Assembly: GCA_021772365.1 (NCBI GenBank)
Contig: JAJFMC010000376.1
Location: 1-20,927 of the forward strand
Source: Chlamydiota bacterium
Lineage (GTDB): Bacteria > Chlamydiota > Chlamydiia > Chlamydiales > Criblamydiaceae
DNA length: 20,927 bases
Direction of reading: 5' to 3'
Shown here: positions 15,960 to 20,927 of the stretch, piece after piece
Position numbering within the stretch: the first letter of the stretch is position 1
How the letters are laid out: every line of letters starts with the position of its first letter
The notes under the pieces: model-generated
Database searches by the model: none
The model's input: the letters and a program-made list of their open reading frames with translations, nothing else
Told to the model about the DNA's origin: nothing
Program-made: the position numbers and the translations under genes

Positions 15960-17307
15960 ATACCATTATGAAGTCAACTTCGATGGCCTAGCAGGTATGA
16001 CACACAACTACAGCGGGCTTTCCTATGGTAATATAGCTTCAATGAGGAATAAAAATATCCAATCAAATCCCAAGGAAGCCGCTCTGCAGTGCCTTCAAAA
16101 AATGAAATTTATGACAGACATAGGGTTAGTACAAGGAGTTATCCCTCCCCACGAAAGGCCCTACCTACCCATGCTCAAAGAGCTCGGTTTTTCCGGTAGC
16201 GACCACGATATTCTTGAATATGCACAAAAGAAAACTCCCAATATCTTTTACGCCTGCTGCTCATCCTCGTCGATGTGGACAGCGAACGCTGCGACGTTTA
16301 CACCTTCTAGCGATAGCATCGACCAACATGCACATATTACTCCTGCAAATTTATCTACTGAATTCCATCGATCATTTGAGCACATCACAACGGAAAAAGT
16401 GTTACGAAAAATTTTCGACACTCCCACACTTTTTCACTGCCACAAAGCCCTACCTGGTGGCGAATATTTTTGTGATGAAGGAGCTGCCAATCACACCAGA
16501 TTTTGTAAAGCATATGGGGATGTCGGTGTTAACCTATTTGTTTATGGAAAGTATCGATTCAAGGCATCGGCATTAGAACCGATGAAGTACCCCGCTAGAC
16601 AGTCCTTTGAAGCGTCGGAGGCGATCGTCAGGAAACACGACCTTATTCGCGACCGCGTCATCTTTGCGCAGCAAAGTCCCCTAGCGATCGACGCAGGAAT
16701 CTTCCATAATGACGTAATCTCTGTCGGCAACAAGAACGTCTTCCTTTATCATGAGAAAGCCTTTGTAGGGACGGATACCATCATTCAAGAAATCGATGAA
16801 AAGGTTAAAGAGTTCTGTGACACATCGATGATATTCATCCGCGTTAATCAAGACGATATTCCCCTTGAAGAGGTGATTCAAACCTATTTATTCAACTCAC
16901 AGCTTATCTCTATAGAAGATAACCTCATGGCCATCATCGCTCCTATCGACTGCCAAAAAAATCCAAGGGTACGGGACTACCTAGAAAATCTTACCAAAGA
17001 CCCCTCAAATCCGATTAAAAGAATTCACTACCTCAACCTAAGAGAAAGCATGCAAAATGGCGGAGGGCCAGCGTGCTTAAGGTTACGTGTCGTCCTCAAT
17101 CAACAAGAGGTTAGAGCCATTCACGAAGACATACTGCTATCAGAAAAACTCTACATCAAACTCGCCTCATGGATCGACAAACACTATCGCGATAAACTCA
17201 CACCTAAAGACCTCATCGACCCACAACTACTCATAGAATCGCAACAAGCCCTCGACGAACTCACCCAAATCCTTAAGCTTGGCTCCATATACTCCTTCCA
17301 ACAATAA
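15952..17307 (+). CDS. astB: N-succinylarginine dihydrolase
   Basis: 451 residues, close to the 447 of E. coli AstB. It hydrolyses N2-succinylarginine to N2-succinylornithine, CO2 and two NH3. Family features: NFDGLAGMTHNYSGLSYGN at the N-terminus, SSSMWTANAATFTPS, NLSTEFHRSFE, LPGGEYFCDEGAANHTRFC and the catalytic Cys375 in NGGGPACLRLRVVL, corresponding to Cys365 of the E. coli enzyme. The true start is ATG 15952, overlapping the astD stop as ATGAGTGA with GGAGGAG seven bases upstream; a TTG at 15928 in the same frame lacks a ribosome site and would add unrelated residues. It is the last gene of the operon, followed by a hairpin terminator at about 17420. Confidence 0.96.
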   Translation: MSEYHYEVNFDGLAGMTHNYSGLSYGNIASMRNKNIQSNPKEAALQCLQKMKFMTDIGLVQGVIPPHERPYLPMLKELGFSGSDHDILEYAQKKTPNIFYACCSSSSMWTANAATFTPSSDSIDQHAHITPANLSTEFHRSFEHITTEKVLRKIFDTPTLFHCHKALPGGEYFCDEGAANHTRFCKAYGDVGVNLFVYGKYRFKASALEPMKYPARQSFEASEAIVRKHDLIRDRVIFAQQSPLAIDAGIFHNDVISVGNKNVFLYHEKAFVGTDTIIQEIDEKVKEFCDTSMIFIRVNQDDIPLEEVIQTYLFNSQLISIEDNLMAIIAPIDCQKNPRVRDYLENLTKDPSNPIKRIHYLNLRESMQNGGGPACLRLRVVLNQQEVRAIHEDILLSEKLYIKLASWIDKHYRDKLTPKDLIDPQLLIESQQALDELTQILKLGSIYSFQQ

Positions 17308-17388
17308 AACGAATCATTCACAAGAAGCCCTTAATTGCTTAAAAATGCTCAACTTGACATAATTAATTTAAAATACAAATTCTCCGTT

Positions 17389-17405
17389 ACCGAGTAGGTC
17401 GCCCG
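17389..17405 (+). repeat. Copy of a short dispersed intergenic repeat
   Basis: ACCGAGTAGGTCGCCCG matches 15 of 17 positions of the minus-strand sequence at 3511-3527. It is followed by GCAGGGC, so GCCC-GCA-GGGC can form a small hairpin. It lies between astB and the terminator. Confidence 0.4.
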
Positions 17406-17419
17406 CAGGGCTTTGGAGT

Positions 17420-17439
17420 AAAGCAAGAATTGCTTTTTT
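17420..17439 (+). terminator. Intrinsic terminator after the AST operon
   Basis: AAAGCAA-GAA-TTGCTTT forms a 7-bp stem with a 3-base loop and runs into six T (17434-17439). It lies 112 bases after the astB stop. The AAAGC arm could alternatively pair with GCTTT at 17410-17414, so two mutually exclusive hairpins are possible. Confidence 0.6.
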
Positions 17440-17504
17440 CACAAATGAGAATTACTTGATCAGCACTCTCTAAACAAAAAAAGCATTCAAGAAAGGAATA
17501 ACAA

Positions 17505-18423
17505 ATGAGTAGCTGCGCGATAAAAGAGGTGAATTTATCAACGAACGTTTACCCTTCTGCAGTTAAAACATATCACTACACTTTACCCAAAGAATGCTTA
17601 AGTGACGCTCGGTCTACAGCAAAAAAAATTTGGCATATAATCTGCACGATCGTTAGAGAATGCCTTGCTGGCATTGCAATTTTGTATCGAAAAATTAAAT
17701 CCTTTTTGTTTCGCAACCCGAATATTTGTTAACGGACGATCGAGTATCGTGGAAACAAAATAGCCGTGGATTAATCCTTCTACTTCATGGATTACATAAT
17801 CATCCATCCATTTGGGAGGGATATATTCACGCATTGAGAAGTAAAAAGCTTCAGGTTGATATTTGTGCTCCTGCTATACCGAAAGCAGGAGATTGCGGAC
17901 TTAAAGAAGCCGCTAAATCAGTTGTCGAAATTACCAAAAATTATTTACAAAAAAATCCCGGAAAACCAATCTGCTTGTTAGGGTTATCTAATGGTGCACG
18001 CATAGCCACATATATCGATGTTCAGTTACGAAACACTCCGGTAAACATTTTCGTCTCCACTATATCTGGTGCTCATTTAAGATCAAAAAGCACGAATTTC
18101 ATAGCAAAAGTACCGCTTATCAACAGGCTATATAGCAAATCAATAAAGAAAGAACTTGCCTACAAAAGTGAAACTTCTAAGCGATTAGTTGATGATTAGT
18201 TGATGCCCTAAGAAAACCAATTTCAGTGGGGAGTCGTAAGTATGATTTTTATGCAACAACAGAAGACCATGTGATAACCCCCTACCACCTCTCCTTACCA
18301 GTAATAGGGCAAGGTGAAAGCCATCATGTATTAAATGGAGTGGGGCATATAAGCATACTGTCTGCCACTCAAAAAAAACAAATCGATGCCTGTGTGAAGT
18401 GGATAAATCATGTACATTCTTAA
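17505..18423 (+). pseudogene. Alpha/beta hydrolase gene broken by two frameshifts
   Basis: Three consecutive frames join into one protein of about 305 residues. Frame 1 (17505-17732) encodes a leader and a hydrophobic, possibly membrane-anchoring segment IWHIICTIVRECLAGIAILY, with AAAGGA before its ATG. Frame 2 (17726-18199) has the hydrolase core: GLILLLHGLHNHPSIWEGY, then the nucleophile elbow Ser in LLGLSNGARIATY. Frame 3 (to 18423) has the acid and His of the triad in ATTEDHVITP and NGVGHISIL. Frame 1 joins frame 2 if one T is restored in ATTTG at 17724-17728. Frame 2 joins frame 3 exactly if one copy of an 11-bp tandem duplication at 18183-18204 is removed, giving KRLVDALRKPISVGSRKYDF. 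Catalytic residues are otherwise kept, so the damage looks recent. The substrate is unknown; a lipase/esterase-like role is plausible. Confidence 0.85.
18183..18204 (+). repeat. Exact 11-bp tandem duplication causing a frameshift
   Basis: GATTAGTTGAT occurs twice in direct succession (18183-18193 and 18194-18204). Eleven is not a multiple of three, and the duplication creates the TAG at 18197-18199. Removing one copy restores the hydrolase frame without any stop. Confidence 0.92.
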
Positions 18424-18430
18424 ATACACC

Positions 18431-18460
18431 TTGACAAAGCTTTCTAAATTAGAGAGTATT
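18431..18460 (+). promoter_or_regulatory. Probable promoter of the exported aminotransferase gene
   Basis: A consensus -35 TTGACA at 18431-18436 is followed 18 bases later by AGTATT (18455-18460), a moderate -10. This gives a leader of about 55 bases before the ATG at 18523. Confidence 0.45.
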
Positions 18461-18510
18461 CGCGAACTATTTCATTAATTCGAACTTATAAATTTTACAA
18501 AATTAGAGAG
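18446..18510 (+). repeat. Two direct copies of AAATTAGAGAG flanking the start site
   Basis: AAATTAGAGAG occurs at 18446-18456, within the promoter spacer and -10, and again at 18500-18510, just before the ribosome site, 54 bp apart. They could be paired sites for a regulator, or chance in AT-rich DNA. Confidence 0.3.
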
Positions 18511-18522
18511 GGGGTTCTCACG

Positions 18523-19917
18523 ATGTTAAAACAAACATTCAGTCAACTATTTCTTTTTACGGGAACTTTATTTCTTGCATTTTTAAACAATCACCTACCC
18601 TGTCATGCAGGCGAACCTGCTGCCCCTGGTCTGATACCTCCCTTTACCAACTATGAGCGAATGATGGGTATGGGTATAGAAATTGAATCCGCAGATGGTC
18701 TTTACTTTCAAACAACCGAAGGAAAAAAAATCTTTGACGGAAGCAGTTCGCTCTTTACCAATGGCACAGGCCACAAAAGGAAAGAGTTGATACAAGCCAT
18801 ATCTAATCAGCTGAACACATTAGATTTCGCACCTTTCTACCAGGGTGTGCAACACAATGCCGCCTCAGAGTTGGTCTCACGTTTACAGTCCATGTTACCA
18901 GGAGACCTCAATGCTTTATTCTTCTCAAATTCAGGATCTGAAGCTGTCGATACCGCGATTAAACTATCGATAGAAATCCATCGAGCAAATGGTGAAAACA
19001 GAAAAGATTTTGCTTCGCTGAGGGGATGTTTCCACGGTTCAAATTTGGGAGGGACATCCATTGGAGAGCGCCGTCAGCGTTATGAGGGAGCCCTTATCCC
19101 AGGCTGTCATAAACTCCCCTCTTTTGCTCCCTATGTCATCAACACATTCGGACAAGGAGAAAATGGAGCTGAGGCTGCAGAAGCCTTGCTTGCTCTTATT
19201 CAAGACCTAGATAAGAAAGAAAGAAAGCTTGCTGCCGTCGTTATAGAGCCTATTCAGGGGGCAGGAGGGATATTTATTGCTCCACAAGGATACTTGGAAC
19301 GACTTAGAGTAATTTGCGACACCCATGGAGTACACCTTATTTACGATGAAGTACTCAGTGGAATGGGAAGAGCTGGTACCTTTCTAGCATGTGAACGCCT
19401 TGGGACTGCACTACCCGATATCGTTCTATTGGCAAAAACATTGACCAATGGATATAGCTCGATGGGCGCCACAATTATTCGTGACAAACATATGGAAGCA
19501 CTACGTAAAAATGAAACAGTGGGACAAATGATCATTGACCATGGATATACCGGATCAGCAAATCCACTGGCATGTGCGGCAGCAAACGAGCAACTAAAAA
19601 TCTATGAAAATGAGAACCTTCTCGAAAAAGTTCTCGAAATTGAGGAATATTTTGCAAAGGCCATTTGTTCTCTCGGTGAAGAACTCGAATCTGTAACAAA
19701 CGTGAGAGGAGGGATTGGGCTATTCGCAGCGATTGACATCAATGAAGAAATTGCCAACCGTCGTGATATCCAAAAAGAGCTGACGCATGAAGGTGTCTTT
19801 TTTAAATTTACAAACAGAAAGACAATCATCATAACCCCACCACTAGTGACAGAAAGAGAACATATCGATGAAATATGCCAACACATAAGGGTTATCCTTT
19901 CAAAAAATAGTACATGA
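18523..19917 (+). CDS. Class III PLP aminotransferase with an N-terminal signal peptide
   Basis: 464 residues. The first 29 or so look like a Sec signal peptide: a Lys near the start, hydrophobic core LFLFTGTLFLAFL, and a likely cut after CHA before GEPAAPG. A full class III aminotransferase follows: DGSSSLFTNGTGHKRKELI, FFSNSGSEAVDTAIKLS, RGCFHGSNLGGTSIGE, VVIEPIQGAGGIFIAPQGY, IYDEVLSGMGRAGTF and the PLP lysine Lys305 in VLLAKTLTNGYSSMGATI. The sub-family resembles omega-amino-acid or acetylornithine-type transaminases; the substrate is not determined. ATG 18523 is supported by GAGAGGGGG upstream and by the promoter; internal Met codons near 18661 lack good ribosome sites, though a cytoplasmic product from one of them cannot be ruled out. 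Export of a PLP aminotransferase is unusual, since PLP and the amino donor would have to be available outside the cytoplasm. Confidence 0.9.
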   Translation: MLKQTFSQLFLFTGTLFLAFLNNHLPCHAGEPAAPGLIPPFTNYERMMGMGIEIESADGLYFQTTEGKKIFDGSSSLFTNGTGHKRKELIQAISNQLNTLDFAPFYQGVQHNAASELVSRLQSMLPGDLNALFFSNSGSEAVDTAIKLSIEIHRANGENRKDFASLRGCFHGSNLGGTSIGERRQRYEGALIPGCHKLPSFAPYVINTFGQGENGAEAAEALLALIQDLDKKERKLAAVVIEPIQGAGGIFIAPQGYLERLRVICDTHGVHLIYDEVLSGMGRAGTFLACERLGTALPDIVLLAKTLTNGYSSMGATIIRDKHMEALRKNETVGQMIIDHGYTGSANPLACAAANEQLKIYENENLLEKVLEIEEYFAKAICSLGEELESVTNVRGGIGLFAAIDINEEIANRRDIQKELTHEGVFFKFTNRKTIIITPPLVTEREHIDEICQHIRVILSKNST

Positions 19918-20118
19918 ATGACTTAGGCAGAATCATAATTTTCGTTAGTGGACTTTAAGATAGAACTAGTAAGCTGAATGTTCAGGAGCTAACTCTTTAC
20001 AACATTTTACCTCTACAGTTACGCTATCATTAACAACGATGCCAGAAAATCCTATCTGTAGATTAGAGGTTCTAAAAAACATCTTTTAATACTTAGTACC
20101 TGACACTCCCCTCTTTCT

Positions 20119-20147
20119 TTGAAATTTAATAGAACATGCTATATATT
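20119..20147 (+). promoter_or_regulatory. Sigma70-type promoter of the transporter gene
   Basis: TTGAAA (20119-20124), a 17-base spacer, and TATATT (20142-20147), giving a start near 20154 and a leader of about 34 bases. The rest of the gap after the aminotransferase (19918-20118) shows no gene and no convincing terminator; CTACAG near 20012 and CTGTAG near 20056 could pair over a long loop. Confidence 0.65.
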
Positions 20148-20187
20148 AATTCTGTTCCCCCTCCTCTATCCTATCGAGAGAAAGTAT

Positions 20188-20927
20188 ATGGTAAGTATTA
20201 CAGAAAAATACAAAAAACTTTTTACATTTAAGAAATATCAACCTTCTGAAGAAGTGGTTGATCAAAAATTTGGTGCATTTATTGGTGTATTTGTTCCCTG
20301 TCTACTGATGCTGTTCGGTGTTATTATCTTTTTGAGGCTTGGTTGGATAGTTGGTAACGTTGGTTTACCAACTTCAATATTTATCATAACAGCTGCTTCA
20401 GTGATCACTTTTATCTCTACACTTTCTATGGCATCTATATCAACCAATATTCAAGTAGGAAAGGGGGGGGTGTACTACATTATATCCCGGTCTCTTGGTA
20501 TCGAGGTAGGCTCTGCAGTAGGTATTCCGCTTTATTTAAAGCAGGTTCTCTCGATTGCATTTTGTTGTGTTGGATTTGCTGAATCGGTGCATGACTTGAT
20601 TCCATCTTGGTCAATCTCAAATATTGGGCTTGCAACACTGTGTGTGCTCACATTTCTTGCATATACTTCAGTAAAGGGAGCCTTAAAGGTTCAAGTCATA
20701 ATTTTTGTGATCATCATCTGTTCATTTATTTCTCTTTTTACCGGTGGTAATCTCAAGCCAATGCACCCCGATACATTTACACCTATCGCTACTAAACTGG
20801 GTTTTTGGACAGTTTTTACTATATTTTTTCCTGCAATGACAGGAGTTGAGTCTATAGTATCGTTGTCGGGAGATTTAAAAGACCCAAGTAAATCGATTCC
20901 AATCGGCACAATTTCAGCGTTGTTAGT
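20188..20927 (+). CDS. SLC12-like amino acid / cation-chloride transporter, 3' end outside window
   Basis: 246 residues visible, open to the right edge. After a short polar N-terminus, KFGAFIGVFVPCLLMLFGVI and FLRLGWIVGNVGLP form the first membrane segment, as in the Na-K-Cl cotransporter branch of the APC superfamily. VGKGGVYYIISRSLGIEVGS, then VGIPLYLKQVLSIAFCCVGF, and FFPAMTGVESIVSLSGDLKD with PSKSIPIGT are the conserved loops and helices of that group. About six membrane segments are seen, half of a full protein. Bacterial members are often annotated as amino acid permeases; the real substrate (amino acids or K+/Cl-) cannot be told. The start ATG 20188 follows GAGAGAAAG. A G8 run in the conserved glycine loop keeps the frame. 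Confidence 0.88.
   Translation, partial: MVSITEKYKKLFTFKKYQPSEEVVDQKFGAFIGVFVPCLLMLFGVIIFLRLGWIVGNVGLPTSIFIITAASVITFISTLSMASISTNIQVGKGGVYYIISRSLGIEVGSAVGIPLYLKQVLSIAFCCVGFAESVHDLIPSWSISNIGLATLCVLTFLAYTSVKGALKVQVIIFVIIICSFISLFTGGNLKPMHPDTFTPIATKLGFWTVFTIFFPAMTGVESIVSLSGDLKDPSKSIPIGTISALL
20463..20470 (+). repeat. G8 homopolymer inside the transporter gene
   Basis: Eight consecutive G encode part of GKGGV about 93 codons into the transporter. The present length keeps the frame open. Such tracts are prone to slippage and to sequencing error. Confidence 0.7.

Noticed and set aside
16214..16576. 120-residue plus-strand reading frame inside astB
   Set aside because: It is a shadow of astB in another frame; astB itself matches its family along its whole length.
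17308..17504. tRNA or other structured RNA gene between astB and the hydrolase
   Set aside because: Only small hairpins and a terminator are visible; no cloverleaf or TTC-loop motif.
17726..18199. A separate short hydrolase starting at the TTG at 17726
   Set aside because: It would lack the catalytic Asp and His, which lie in the next frame, and it has no ribosome site. A single broken gene explains all three pieces.
18595..18602. Lipoprotein signal (lipobox) in the exported aminotransferase
   Set aside because: The cysteine is preceded by HLP, which does not fit the lipobox pattern; ordinary cleavage after CHA fits better.

Overview
The window looks like a piece of a Gram-negative, probably host-associated bacterial chromosome of moderate to low GC. 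Shine-Dalgarno sites are clear (GGAGG types), sigma70-like promoters are visible, and genes in the two operons overlap by 1-8 bases. The cysteine-containing leucine-rich repeats at the left edge, the very cysteine-rich membrane-type protein and the decaying genes resemble amoeba- or animal-associated lineages such as environmental Chlamydiae or Legionella-like bacteria. This is an impression; no marker gene here settles the taxonomy. No rRNA, tRNA, CRISPR array or intact insertion sequence was seen.

Layout. Positions 1-1112 hold the end of a leucine-rich-repeat protein with 75-bp DNA repeats and a decayed HIT-family gene. Positions 1152-3439 hold two divergent genes: a large protein with a C-terminal XRE helix-turn-helix (minus strand) and a 24-cysteine protein (plus strand), separated by a promoter region with a palindrome. 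Positions 3591-10195 (minus strand) are a tightly overlapping five-gene chemosensory operon of the Wsp type: WspB-like CheW, WspD-like CheW, a WspE-like CheA-receiver hybrid, a WspF-like CheB, and a response regulator whose receiver matches WspR but whose output is a PP2C/SpoIIE-type phosphatase instead of a GGDEF domain. No receptor or CheR gene is in the window. A small acidic gene with its own terminator-like hairpin lies upstream.

Positions 10781-17307 (plus strand) are an arginine succinyltransferase (AST) catabolic operon: M20 peptidase, class III aminotransferase, astA, astD, astB. Typical astC and astE are absent. The aminotransferase and the carboxypeptidase-G2-like M20 enzyme are well placed to do those two steps, giving arginine to glutamate plus succinate. 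Positions 17505-18423 hold an alpha/beta hydrolase gene broken by an exact 11-bp tandem duplication and probably by a one-base deletion. Positions 18523-19917 encode a class III aminotransferase with an apparent signal peptide. From 20188 to the right edge runs a partial SLC12-like amino acid/cation-chloride transporter with a G8 tract.

The main biological points are the Wsp pathway apparently rewired from cyclic-di-GMP synthesis to a phosphatase output, the AST operon with substitute first and last enzymes, and the apparently exported aminotransferase.
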